From assembly GCA_026225945.1 (NCBI GenBank), contig JAMJFZ010001133.1:9568501-9632500 (forward strand): 64,000 bases of DNA, read 5' to 3'. Made by a program: the position numbers and the translations under genes. Of the stretch, positions 32,268 through 43,080 are shown piece by piece. Position 1 is the stretch's first letter. Each line of letters begins with the position of its first letter. The notes under the pieces were generated by a model that searched no databases, was not told the origin of the DNA, and was given only the letters and a program-made list of their open reading frames with translations. This stretch comes from Cricetomys ansorgei. Lineage: Eukaryota > Chordata > Mammalia > Rodentia > Nesomyidae.

Positions 32268-32672
32268 ATCTTTACCTGTTTCCTGTTGCTGCGATAACAC
32301 ACGCTTACAGAACCAACTTACAGGGCGAAGGAGATCTTATTGCACACTTCCATGTATAGCCCATCATGGTATAGAAGTCAAGGCAGCAGGAGCCTGAAGG
32401 AGCTGGCCGGTGGCATCCACCGTCAGGAAGCAGAGAGTATTGAGAGCATGCTCAGCTCACTTTCTCTATTTTATATAGTTCAGGATCCCCTTCACAGGGA
32501 ATAGTCCCACCCACAATTAAGATGGATCTTCCCACATCTGTTAAAGAAATCAGTATAATCCCCTACCAAGCCCAGAGTTTACCTTAATCTAGAAAATCCC
32601 TCACAGGTGTACCGAGGTCCATCTCCCAGGTGATTCTAGATTCTGTCAAGCTGACAATTAACTCAGAACCAT
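32268..32672 (-). mobile_element. ERVL-MaLR-like solo LTR
   Basis: Reversed LTR: CTGTTGCTGCGATAACACAC, CAGGAGCCTGAAGGAGCTGG, AGGAAGCAGAGAGTATTGAG, CTAGAAAATCCCTCACAGGT, GGTGATTCTAGATTCTGTCA AGCTGAC. Confidence 0.8.
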
Positions 32673-35600
32673 CTTGAAGTCCAACTATCTGAACTGCTAC
32701 AGCATGGCCCCTCCCCAAGACAAAGCTGAGGTCCAGCTCATCCTGAAGATGAACAACTTCTCTGGTAATTCAACTGGCACTTTAGATGGAAGGGCTTTGG
32801 AAAACACATTTCCAAACTTTATAATGTTATATCGATGATACGGGAGATTAATCCATATATTGTCTTTGAGCTCCCTTTATCACTGTCTGTTCACAAAGTT
32901 CAAGTGTAAGAAATGAGCACTATCCATTGAAGGACCAAGATTAAGGCCATGCTTAATGGGGGAAGGGGTACTCTTGAGTTATAGTAAGATGGCCAGCTGT
33001 GTATCCAAAAGAAACAACAAAAAAGGGAAAAAAAGAAGAATCAGAAAATTTTGTAACTTTGTCAACATTTATTTTCACCAAACAACTCATTAAATCACTA
33101 TAAAAGTCAACGCATATGGTTGGATATGACAGTTCAAATTCCAGAAAGAGTTATAAGTCAAGTTAAACTCATAATACATAATGTAGTCTGGGTGTCTCAT
33201 CCATGAATTATAACATTTTTATTACATCCCAACTGCAAATTACCAACTTGTTCCCTGTCCTGCCAATCTCCTGATTAAATGGGGAACTGTTAGGCACTGT
33301 GAAAATGTATTATGGTAAAAGATGACTCCATCATTTTTCTCAGTTATTTCTACATCCTTATTTAAAGCTTCGTCACGAGAACAGCTGGTCCAAACTGAAC
33401 TGTGGATTTAGCAAAGTGATAGCAGAATGGATGCAGTAAGAAAAAAATTGGGTCAAAGGGGTCCATGTTTATTGTTTCTGTCTCCAGTATTTGTGTATTT
33501 TCAATACTTTTGTTGTCTGTTTCAATCTCTTAGTTCCATCTCTTCAAAGTTATTCTTACTTTACAGGACTTATTCCCATGGGTCTAACTTAAGGGTATTT
33601 TATTCTGTGTCTTACACTGGTAATGGGGCAATAACTTGTACCCATCAAGTTTCACCATAAAATAGTTTAATGTCTTGAAACAGTGCCAATATGCCGGCTA
33701 AAGAAAGTGAATCAAATAGACATTATTCCACATTTATCATGAGCTACACTGCAGCAGGTCCTTCAAGAACTTACTAAATCATCACTGTCCTTTAGGAACT
33801 TAAATTCTAAAGCTCAGACATGCATTTTTAACACTTCAAAACATAAACAGCAAGTACATATCTACTGATTGAGTTCAATAATTTTCTTCTTTATGTTTGC
33901 ATTAATGTGGTGTACTTACCTTATTCTAGAGCAAAATAATACTTAGTCATTACAGAAAAAAAACTGGAAATAAAAAGACCCTAAAAAGAAAGCTATAATC
34001 ACCTCCAATCCCAACATATAAACATACAGAATGGAAACACTATTTTTATTTTTCATGAGTCATTATGACTTACCAAACCCATTTCTGGTAAAAAGAGAAA
34101 AAGTTACTATATTAGTAGCAGAAGGAAATGCCATCTTTATTCAGGAACACAACTAAGTGGATATATCTGATTATAAATTTAGAATGAGATACCATCAAAG
34201 ACAGAACTAGAGGTCTGTGACTCAGAAAGCCACAGGAATTATCATCTGAGTATAAAGTTCTCGAGAGATACGTAAACAAGAACAGTAGTCTACTGTTTAA
34301 GTAGAAGGGAGGACCAGTAACTTGTAAGGCAGATATGTCCAACATGTAGACAGGAATGTCTAATAGACTTTGGGTAAAGAACAAACACAGACCCTCTGGA
34401 TCTCCAGGCCAGCCCACCACTGACCCCCAAATCCTTAGTAAATCATTGTGCAGCACACAATGTCATAAGTTAGCAGCATTTCGAGAAGACACACTGGATA
34501 ATTGCACATTCAGCAAGAAAGCATCCTGCAGCTAAAGAGGTCGCATCCAAAGGGGCAAAATGCAGACTGGAAATCAAAAGCAGAGCCACACTAGGAACTC
34601 AGCCAGCACGGAGTACCAAAGTGTGTCACTTCCTTGGATGTCCAGAAATGATGAGAGAAATGCTGACCTTCACACCGGAATGAGCACTTCCACTAAATTT
34701 TACTTACATACCAAAGATAAATGACCCTAAGCAAACTGGAAATTTTATATCTGGCATACAGGCTGCATATCTACAACACACACACACACACACGCATATA
34801 AAAGCAGGAGAGCAAAAGCTATGGGAAGCAAGATTCTAAAAAGACTATTCAATCACTCAGCCAGATGAAACTATTATTTGTCAAGTTCTACCAAGGACAG
34901 CTTACTTAGATTTTAAGACATACTGGTGATTGAATGCAAAGATTTGGAACTGACTGCTTCCAAGTTTTCTATCTGACCCCATTATCAGCTTCTGGAACAT
35001 ACCACCCCATCCACAACTAGCTCTTTGGAGAATCCATAGTACTGGTAATACATTCTTGAGGGAAGAGATCAGAAGGCCAGGAGGAATGTAATTGACTCCG
35101 GATAATTTCATTCATATTATTACTATGTGCGGTACCCTAATGTGCAGCCGAAAGTGACCTCAACAACACACAGCCTTCAACTCACACAAAAAATCACAGC
35201 AGTGACATTGACAACAGTTCATAGATCAGGTGAGGAAAGATTAGATCAGGAATCACAAGGGTTGAGAACTTGGTAACCTCAGCTAGACCGGGGAGTGGGG
35301 GTGGAGGTGGGAAGAGGAGAGACAGGGAATCTGTTGCAGCATGAGAAAGGAAGACAAAGAAGAGAGAAATCCAACCAAACAGAATTTCCTGGATCTGGAT
35401 AGGGAGCTAAAGCAGAATCAGAGTATAGAAGTGAATTGGACCCAAGACTCCATTTGCTAAGAAACAGTGTGGCGTCTTGACGAGGGGCTGCCGTGGGAAG
35501 ACAGGTTGGTATCAGGGAAAGATCAGCTTTTCTATCGTTGAGAGACGGAAAGTTGTTAACAATTTTAGTACACTGTGGAGAACACAGAGAAAGTTGCCAC

Positions 35601-36359
35601 GACAATCCAAGTTCAAGACGGTGAGGGATGTAAACAAGCGGGCTCAGCAGCACCGTCTTCCGTGTGAGAGCGACTGCATTTACTAGGCACTGGAGAGCAA
35701 TGACACAAAGGAACGGGAACTTAAGTAAGTGCCTATTCTTACTTTATGTCTAAAATTCCAGAGAATTAACAAGACTAATAAGTCACTGGGTGAAAGCTGG
35801 GGGGAGATGAGGGACATGGAGGGAGCTAAGTGAAAGAGCTTAACTAGAAAACAGGTAAACCAGGGACTGGTTTCCTGTTGCTTGGAAAAGAACATGTCAC
35901 TTTCTTAGTGTACTGTAACCACACGATTATTACCCTATGCTTCTGCAAGTCAGAATTCTGAGACGAGTTTCTGTTGACTAAGTGGGAATGTGTCCCTTCC
36001 AGAAGCTCAGGGAGAATCATTGGCCTTTTCACCTAGAACCAACAATGAGCAGAAGACCACTAAGATCAGTTCCACCTGCACTGAGCTGATCCAACAGAAA
36101 TTTGAAAAATAGTGATTTCAAAATAAAGACATATATTTTACTCATGTTTTTTCCCAAGGGTTGAAGGTACAGGCACCCCACAGTGCCTCAGTTGCTGCCT
36201 GGCCTCTTGGTATCTCTTGGAGCCCACCATCCTTAGCACATAGGTGTCTTCTGACTCACTGTTAGCCTCATGATGACTACCAGATGGATGCTGCTCCTCA
36301 GGTACCACCCACACTTCTGCATCCTAAGAAGAAAGAAAAGGACTGGGAGACATGCCAAA
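32673..36359. other. Long SINE-free stretch, mostly unassigned
   Basis: About 3.7 kb with no SINE. The part at 33720-33850 (CATTTATCATGAGCTACACT, TTTAGGAACTTAAATTCTAA) faintly resembles the ancient 'tttattgagcacctactatg...gagcttacattcta' repeat. A short CA run lies at 34778-34795. I see no exon, RNA gene or strong CpG patch. Confidence 0.4.
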
Positions 36360-36575
36360 GGGGATCTGGGGACATGGCTTCAGTGTCAAGTGCTTGTCTG
36401 ACTTGCATAAATCCCTGGATTCAATCCCCAGCACTGCATAAAAGCAGCTTTGTTTCCACATGCCTATAACCCTAGCGTTCAGAAGGAAAGAGGAAGACCA
36501 GAAGTTCAAGGTCATCCTTGACAACATAGCAAGTTTGAGGTTTTGAGGCCATCCTAGATTATATAAGACTCTATT
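36360..36575 (+). mobile_element. B4 SINE
   Basis: ID-like head (GGGACATGGCTTCAGTGTCA, GATTCAATCCCCAGCACTGC) and B1 body (CCACATGCCTATAACCCTAG, GAAGTTCAAGGTCATCCTTG, GAGGCCATCCTAGATTATAT), running into a purine tail. Confidence 0.88.
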
Positions 36576-36728
36576 GAAAGGAAAGAAAGAAGGAAGAAAG
36601 GGAGGGAGGAAGAGAGGGAAGGAAGAAGGAAGGAAGGGAGGGAAGGAAGGGAAGGAGGGAGGGAGGAAGGAAGGAAGGGAGGGAAGGGAGGGAAGGAAGG
36701 AAGGAAGGAAGGAAGGAAGGAAGGAAGG
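36576..36728 (+). repeat. Homopurine (GGAA/GGGA)n tract
   Basis: About 153 nt without a pyrimidine on the plus strand, mixing GGAA, GGGA, GAAA and AGGA units. The last ~45 nt are perfect GGAA. It is the expanded tail of the B4 SINE. Confidence 0.97.
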
Positions 36729-37289
36729 ACAGCCACAAGCCTGGTTGGCCACAACTGTCATCTTTTGGCAAGTTCATACAAAGTCTCACTCAGCCTCCTC
36801 TGTTTATATCCATGGGCCATAACCTTGTCCTGTGGTCATGCTGAGCTGTGGGGTGCAGGGACTTAGGTCTGAGAGGAGTCAGTTGGCTGACAGTGTCTGT
36901 CAGTTCTTATAAAGTATTTTCTCCATGGCAAGAGCAAGCTTTCCAGTGGAAATCAATCACTGCTTCAAATTAAGCACTGAGAATGAGGAAAAGGAGGAGA
37001 GAGAAAAATATGTCCTGGTGGAGAACACTTTTTGAGATATTAGGTTTCATTTATGGGATACCAGAAACTATTTCCTGGTGAAATGGCATCTACTTTATCC
37101 TGGAGACTTAAAGGGGTATTTATTGCAATCAAATGGATAGAGATGCCATACGACGTATAGCAAAGATACAGTCAGGGTAACTTTTTGGAATAGTAAGTAC
37201 TAACTTCTTATAACCATTTAGGAAAGTCTTCCTGGAATAATTTAGAGGCTCCAATGTAAGAAAGAGAAAAGATACTTGTAGTAGTACAC
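36729..37289. other. Unassigned sequence
   Basis: About 560 bp between the purine tract and the left ERV LTR. Nothing recognised. Confidence 0.45.
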
Positions 37290-37605
37290 CTACAGGCGGT
37301 GCCACAAGGAAGACAAGGAGGCATTTTCGTAGATGTAAACCCTGCCAGACCTCAGCAAGGGAACCACTAGTCATGGCAAGCACCATACTGAACAGTGGAA
37401 CCCCAAGTGTCTCATTTCAGGGTTTTTATTGATACCTAAGCTCTCCATGTGTTCTATTGATACCACGTGTAGATCATGAGCAATCATCTTTTATATAAAG
37501 CCAACACCTGCAGACCACACAAAATGCCAAAGCCTAGGCAGCCCTTCTCCCAACAGTCCACAAAAGCATCATTTTAAACATAACTAAAAATGAAATTCTG
37601 TATCA
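37290..37605 (-). mobile_element. Left LTR of a paired-LTR ERV (3' LTR on the minus strand)
   Basis: About 300 bp matching 39125-39430 along its length (shared CACCATACTGAACAGTGGAA-type, GCCAACACCTGCAGACC and GCCTAGGCAGCCCTTCT text). On the minus strand it has a TATA-like TTTATATAAAAG (about 37487-37498) and, some 65 bp downstream, AATAAA (about 37427), the usual order of U3/R signals in an LTR. AGGGGAAAATGA (37601-37612, minus strand) could be the polypurine tract. Confidence 0.72.
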
Positions 37606-38643
37606 TTTTCCCCTGTCTGTATAAGACAATCAAAAAAAAAAAAAGCTTTATCTCTGCAATACAATCTCACACTATAGCAACAAAACTATTTACAAGAGGA
37701 ACAATCACAAAGACAGGACCAAAAGAAACCAACATCTATCAAAATTTTCACAATGTCTTTGGACAGCAGAAAAACATTATCAATGTCGAATTATCTGGAA
37801 CTCACTCACAATCTTCTGAGATCCTCCAAAGGGCTTGGCTCTGCCCTCTGCAGCACACACAGCTTGTCCTCCAGGTTTTGACTGACTCCCCTCCACTGCT
37901 GCTGCTGTTCTTGATGATATTCATCCCATTGTACTGGCATCTTCAGAACACTAGAGTCCCTTGCTGCAACTGGGCTGCACTTTCACCAATAGCCTCTCCT
38001 GGACACTCTTCATGGTGTCAAGCCTCAACTTCTCTGTATGACCCCTTCAACCTGGGACCTCAACTACTACTGAGGTTGCACTTTTATCAATGACCTCTCC
38101 TGGCCTCTCATAGTACCAAGCCTCAGTTGCTCTCCATGACCTCTTCATGCCTTCAAAACCAGGAATACCTGGGTAACTCTTACAGTATCAAGTTCGGCTA
38201 CCAGCAGCAAGAGATACAAACTTGGCCAGTTCTGGCAGACAGCTTCTGTGTGGTGACCCTGAGGAAACACTTTTCAGATTTTAAGATAGAGTCTGGTTTG
38301 CAGGAACAGTAACTGGTCAGTTTATATCAACTGCTTCTTGGCTCCAAGCCCAGGTTTCCACAGCATGGGGTCCTGGGCGGTGGGAAGACTCTCTGGCCAA
38401 AACATCTTTGCAAGCAATTTGGTGGTTCCCTCCTCACTGCTACAGGGAAACATAGAACCTCCTTTATACCTCAAACACAAGATCCATTTGGGTCTCACAC
38501 ACACACACACACAAAAAAAAAAAAAACCATCAGAAAACTCAGTTTGTAGAACAATACACTCTGACTCATGTTTCCCATGCCTGGGCTGCTGCCAGAGGCA
38601 GAGGGAGTGTGGCTAGCTGCTGGTGCATGGGAGCATGTAGCTA

Positions 38644-38647
<4 letters not shown>

Positions 38648-38674
<27 letters not shown>
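38648..38674 (+). repeat. (T)n run
   Basis: About 27 T residues, seen directly. Confidence 0.97.
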
Positions 38675-38675
<1 letters not shown>

Positions 38676-38902
38676 GAGCTGTGGTCAGCTCCGTGATCAG
38701 GAAAAGCAGTTAGAACCTTGCTTTTTCCCTGCTCCCAGCTGAATTCTTTGTTTTTACCAGGAAAATTTCTTTCTCTAAAGGCGTCTATTCTGTGGCTCTC
38801 ACTTTTGAGCCCTCTTTCACAGCCTTCTTTCTTCATAGAGGCTTATTTCCTTCCTCACTCTTCTCTCCCTTCAGGAGAGACTTCAGAGACGTCTACACAT
38901 TA

Positions 38903-38910
<8 letters not shown>

Positions 38911-38984
<74 letters not shown>
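38911..38984 (+). repeat. (CA)n(TA)n compound microsatellite
   Basis: CA repeats broken by CTCTCA, passing into TATATATATATATA before CCATCC. Confidence 0.97.
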
Positions 38985-38985
<1 letters not shown>

Positions 38986-39124
38986 CCATCCTCTGGGAGC
39001 TGCCCTGAGTATACTTTACTAGACTCTGCAAGGTCTGGAGTTTCTTTCTCTTCTTGTCTCCACATAGGATGTTAGCTGGTGTGATGTCATTGCCCCACAT
39101 TGGTGTGTCACCTTTCGAGGATAC

Positions 39125-39430
39125 CTGGTGTGGAGGCTAAGACGACATGAAGATATAGTCACAGGTACAAACCCCGCTAGACCTCAGCAGAGTGAACCAC
39201 TATCATGGCAAACACAATACTGAACAGTGGAACCCTGAGCATCTCATCTCAGGGGTTTTTATTAATACCTAAGCTCCTCAGGGGCTCTATAGATACCATG
39301 TGCCAATCGTGAGCAATTATACATCTTTTACATAAGGCCAACACCTGCAGACCATACAACACACCAAGGCCTAGGCAGCCCTTCTACAAACAGTGCACAA
39401 CATAGCTAAAAGGAAACGTCTGCATAAGAT
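39125..39430 (-). mobile_element. Right LTR of the paired-LTR ERV (5' LTR on the minus strand)
   Basis: Partner of 37290-37605: CAATACTGAACAGTGGAACC, TCAGGGGTTTTTATTAATAC (reverse of the AATAAA region), CATCTTTTACATAAGGCCAA (reverse TATA region, decayed), CACACCAAGGCCTAGGCAGC. The two LTRs differ at many positions, so the insertion is old. Confidence 0.72.
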
Positions 39431-40239
39431 ACTCAGTTATGAAAAAAATCATAAAGATACTGAAATATTCCCAGAGCTATGCTAACTACTGAGGATCCTT
39501 TGATGCAATGCCATCTCTCATTTGAATGTTAAGTTTAAAACCAATGTTATTCATAATGAGTCAATTTCCAGATATGGCTTCCTTCATGGACTCAAACATT
39601 AGATCCAAGACAAGAGTAAAAGAAATCACAGTCTCTTCAAGAGTCTACTCATAAGAGGATATGCTGGCATCCCAAATATTCAGGAAATATTGAAGGAGAG
39701 AATATGCAGGTGTGTTGATGTCTGTGTGAGAGACATAAAGCTAAACAGAGACAGAGAGAGCTGGGACAGGGGGACAGTATAAAGAAATAGGCATTTTTTA
39801 TGAATAAAACTCTTAAAACATGGCATTCCACCTGTGCAGAAATTACTGAAAACAGCACTTTTGCTGACCTAGCAGGAATTTATTCAGCAATCTCCTGACT
39901 CATGAGAACTCAATTGTCAAATTATTTAACTTGTTTATAACTTTACAAAGCAAAACTTCTCTGCAGCCTCTTTTCTATGAATGTATATCTTTGGTTTATG
40001 ACTCTCGGTCTCTGCTCTGGCTGCAGCGACTACTTCCTCCTCCCTCCTCCCTCCTCTAGCTTTCTTCCTCCTCCCGGCCTGCGTCCAAATCCCTGCTTAG
40101 CCATTTCTTTGTCCAAGAGCCTGCATTATGACCCCACAAATCTCATGTGTGCTTGCCCAGAATGAATATATTCAAGTGGCTCCCTCCAATAATCCTCTTG
40201 TCAAGATCCACATAATTTATGAAAAGGAATTTTTCAAAG
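39431..40239. other. Unassigned sequence with a CCTCCT stretch
   Basis: Pyrimidine-rich CTTCCTCCTCCCTCCTCC-type run at 40033-40076. Otherwise nothing recognised. Confidence 0.45.
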
Positions 40240-40720
40240 GTTTAGATGTAGTCTGTGCCATATTCAATTTAATTCAGTAAATATTTATTGAGTATCCACC
40301 TAGAATTGTGCTATGCCCTGTGTGGAAAATAAAAGAAATATATAGCCCAGGCCCTCTGGCCAAAGGGTTTGCAATGTTCTTGGGAATAAAAGTTGGATGC
40401 TGATATAATTACAGGATGCAAAATAGCACAGAGCATTGCAATAGAATTATGTAACCAGAACCAAAATATGAGGGAGAATCAACACTACATCTGATCAGAC
40501 CAAGAAGGATGGAGCTACAGGGAATAATCTGTGGAGGAGATAGGACTTGAGACTGTCCTAGAGAAATATATGGGCTGGACTGGGTGCAGTAGCCAGCAAG
40601 GACACTCCGGGCCGTGGAAAGAATGTGAGTGAAATCGGAGATCAGGGCCAGTAATCATGACACGTTAAGAAGAAATGTGGAAGGCCAGTCTGGCTGGAGA
40701 GAAGGGAGACTGGAGATCTC
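40240..40720 (+). mobile_element. Ancient mammal-wide interspersed repeat
   Basis: It opens CAGTAAATATTTATTGAGTA TCCACC ('aaatatttattgagcacctactatgtgcc'). It continues with GAGATAGGACTTGAGACTGT and ends with GGAAGGCCAGTCTGGCTGGA, all in the order of a widespread old mammalian repeat whose name I do not assign. Related pieces are at 28206, 42500, 54775 and 61015. Confidence 0.55.
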
Positions 40721-40845
40721 AGGGCTTTGGTTTGGAAAAGCTGGGTGGGAAGAATACATAATGAAACCACAGGAAGACTTGAAGCTGCAATCGCTCCATA
40801 CCCCTGCTAGGTGTTCTGTCACTGTCATCCGGAGCCAGCATGACT

Positions 40846-41173
40846 CTCTCTCGGTTATTTCTCTCACTGAGGATTTTCTCTCCACTCACAGTTTAAGGGC
40901 ACAGTCCACCATGACAGGGAAGGAATGGCAGGCAGTGCTGGAGGCAACTGGTCACACTGTATTCAGTCAGGAAGCAGAGAGTGATGCATGCCGGCCCTCA
41001 GCTCAACTTCCTCCTCTCTACTGGGTCTGGGACCCCAACCTATGGAATGATATCACCCACATAGTGAGTCTTCTCTGCTCAGTTAAACCCTTTCTGGATA
41101 CTCTCGCATAGACACACCCGGTGGTACATTTCCACGGTGAGTCTCAGTCCCATCAAGATGAACCATCACAGCC
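40846..41173 (-). mobile_element. ERVL-MaLR-like solo LTR
   Basis: Reversed LTR: CACAGTTTAAGGGCACAGTC CACCATGACAGGGAAGG, CAGTCAGGAAGCAGAGAGTG, GGGACCCCAACCTATGGAAT, GACACACCCGGTGGTACATT, CATCAAGATGAACCATCACA. The left end is decayed. Confidence 0.78.
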
Positions 41174-41454
41174 TTGAAGTAAAAAATCACTGATTCTACC
41201 TCATGACCAGCCTCGCCAGCCACTCCATTGCTTAAGCATCCCCTCCACAGCTGTAAAAAAAAAAAAAAAAAAATGAGGGGACCAGTGTTGATAGTTTAAC
41301 AGATTCCTATGAAAATAGGGGTTATATATAGAATATGCTTTGTGTCTATAAATAGATGGAGTCCTTTGTCGGTCTCAGTCACTGGACTATTTGTTTAGTC
41401 TCCACTCTATAGAAAAAAACAGTCTCCACTATGTAGGAAAAAATACATTCAGCA
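41174..41454. other. Spacer with A-run
   Basis: A-run at 41254-41273 and two related CAGTCTCCACTMTRTAG units near 41399 and 41431. Otherwise unassigned. Confidence 0.5.
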
Positions 41455-41800
41455 CTGTCTTAGTTTGGGTTCTATTGCTGTGAAGAGACAACTTTTATAG
41501 ATGACCTTGCAACTTTTATAGATGAAAACATTTCATTGGGGCTGACTGACACTTCAGAGGTTTAGTCCGTTGTCAACATGGCAGGAAGCATGGCAGCATG
41601 CAAACAGATGTGGTGCTGGAGAAGGAGCTCTACATCTGGATCTACAGGCAGCAACAGGAGAGTGTCACAATAGGCCTGGCTTGAGTATCTGAAACCTCAA
41701 AGGCCTCCCCTAGTGACACGCTTCCTCCAGCAAGGCCGCATCTCCTAATAGTGCCACTCCACATGAGCCTATGGGGGCCATTTTCATTCAAACCACCACA
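41455..41800 (-). mobile_element. ERVL-MaLR-like solo LTR (second group)
   Basis: Reversed LTR starting TGTCTTAGTTTGGGTTCTAT TGCTGTGAAG: CATTTCATTGGGGCTGACTG, GGCAGGAAGCATGGCAGCAT, GGTGCTGGAGAAGGAGCTC, CTAATAGTGCCACTCC and an end ATTCAAACCACCACA. A short internal duplication of ACTTTTATAGATGA lies at 41491-41525. Same group as 62181-62542. Confidence 0.85.
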
Positions 41801-41873
41801 AACACTAAGAAAAGGAAGCCCAAAACATCCAGTGTTTCCTCTGAAGCCATGAGCAAACATGTTTTAAAACAGC

Positions 41874-42055
41874 CAATGAGCCAGTTAGATGGCTCAGAAG
41901 GTAAGGTGTTCACTACTCAGCCTGATGACCTGAGTCGGATCCCAGGAACTCACTAAAGATGGAAGAAAGAAAGGACTACTTCAAGTTGTCCTCTGACCAT
42001 CACATAAGTGCTATGGCATTCACCCTAATTAAATAATTTTTAACATAAAAAGTCA
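41874..42055 (+). mobile_element. B2/B3-type SINE
   Basis: TGAGCCAGTTAGATGGCTCA, CAGCCTGATGACCTGAGTCG, TTCAAGTTGTCCTCTGACCA, with an AATTAAATAATTTTTAA tail. Confidence 0.82.
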
Positions 42056-42099
42056 GAGCAATGGTTTGGAGTTATATATACTTCAAACTGAAGCTCGTT

Positions 42100-42290
42100 C
42101 CCACCATTACATGTTGTATCACTATAGGCTAAGAAGTCACTCTGCATTTCAGTGTCATCAGTTGTGTCACTGGTTCGATGATACTGACCCATGGTCCAGT
42201 TCGAAGATTCGACACCACTATATAAAAATACCAACATGGTACCTGACACCTGGAGGTCTTCAGTAAGTGTTATTTGAATTATAATGGGAA
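42100..42290 (+). mobile_element. MIR SINE
   Basis: AAGTCACTCTGCATTTCAGT GTCATC, then TACCTGACACCTGGAGGTCT TCAGTAAGTGTTATTTGAAT, matching MIR order ('aagtcacttaac..cctcagtttcc' to 'cctggcacatagtaagtgctcaataaat'). Confidence 0.6.
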
Positions 42291-42499
42291 ATGGGTATAA
42301 AACATAGCCTGATAGCAAAGAACAAATCACTGGGAGTCAGAGGAATTTCTGCACTGACGCAAATACAGAATAGAATTTGTGAAGTAGGCGTGAATTGGGA
42401 GAATATTTATAGAAGAGAGAACAACGTGAGGAGGTACAGGAAAATGAAAGAGAATTGTATGCTCTATGGCATGCAGGCAACTTGGTATTGCTAGACTAT
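42291..42499. other. Unassigned sequence
   Basis: Nothing recognised. AT-rich. Confidence 0.45.
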
Positions 42500-43080
42500 A
42501 GGGTCGAGGCAGAGTCCAGGAGATGAACGTAACCAAGTTATGAGGAGCGAGGAATGCTGAAGGGAGGTGTTTGGAGAACACCCATCAGGCACTAGGGAAT
42601 CACTGATGAACACTGAGCGTCGGGGTGACTTGGCAAGCTGTTGAGATTGGAAAACACCCTGTGGTAAAAGAGAAGGCAAGCATTTAAAAAGACATTGAAA
42701 AATAAAACTCATATGAGACAAAGAGATAGAGAAGATGGGATGATCATTGGAGACGTTTGAAAGTGGATTACAGCAGAATCTAGTTTGGACTGTTAGAAAA
42801 GGAATGCCTTCTCTCTTCTTGCTGGAAGACAGTGCACTTGCTGAGACTGACAGCATAGACAAGAATCAGGTCTGGTAAAGATATGTCTCCTGCTTAGGGT
42901 AAGATGAACGAACTAGAGGTGTCTGTGGCCTATCCAAGTGGAGAATGGACATGTCGTGCAGCAGTATGCTTGGAGAACTGAGAAGGCAGAGAGGTGGACC
43001 CAGAGGCACTGACCTACATGGATGGGGGTTGCCCACAAAGATGGACCCATCCAGGATAAAGGACATGATGAGACAAATCT
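42500..43080 (+). mobile_element. Ancient mammal-wide repeat, further segment
   Basis: GGTGTCTGTGGCCTATCCAA GTGGAGAATGG and GCTTGGAGAACTGAGAAGGC resemble the old mammalian repeat text 'gacatccaagtggagatgtccagtaggcagttgg...'. It may belong with 40240-40720 but lies in a separate piece. Confidence 0.4.

Larger units (their letters stand above)
37606..39124 (-). mobile_element. ERV internal remnant between paired LTRs
   Basis: About 1.5 kb, far short of a full provirus, with no open gag, pol or env on the minus strand. It includes a diverged tandem repeat of about 100/80 bp (37974-38073 and 38074-38152, sharing CAATRRCCTCTCCTGG and CAAGCCTCA), CA and A runs (38496-38526), a T-run (38648-38674) and a CA/TA run (38911-38984). 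The plus-strand frame at 37590-38093 is antisense to the element and not a gene. Confidence 0.6.

Noticed and set aside
36324..36789. Pro/Ser/Leu-rich minus-strand frames of up to 145 codons
   Set aside because: They are the complement of the B4 SINE and its GGAA purine tail.
37590..38093. 167-codon plus-strand open frame
   Set aside because: It runs antisense through the interior of the minus-strand ERV remnant and resembles no known protein.
40629..41111. 160-codon plus-strand open frame
   Set aside because: It crosses the boundary between an ancient repeat and a MaLR-like LTR, so it is a chance frame in transposon sequence.
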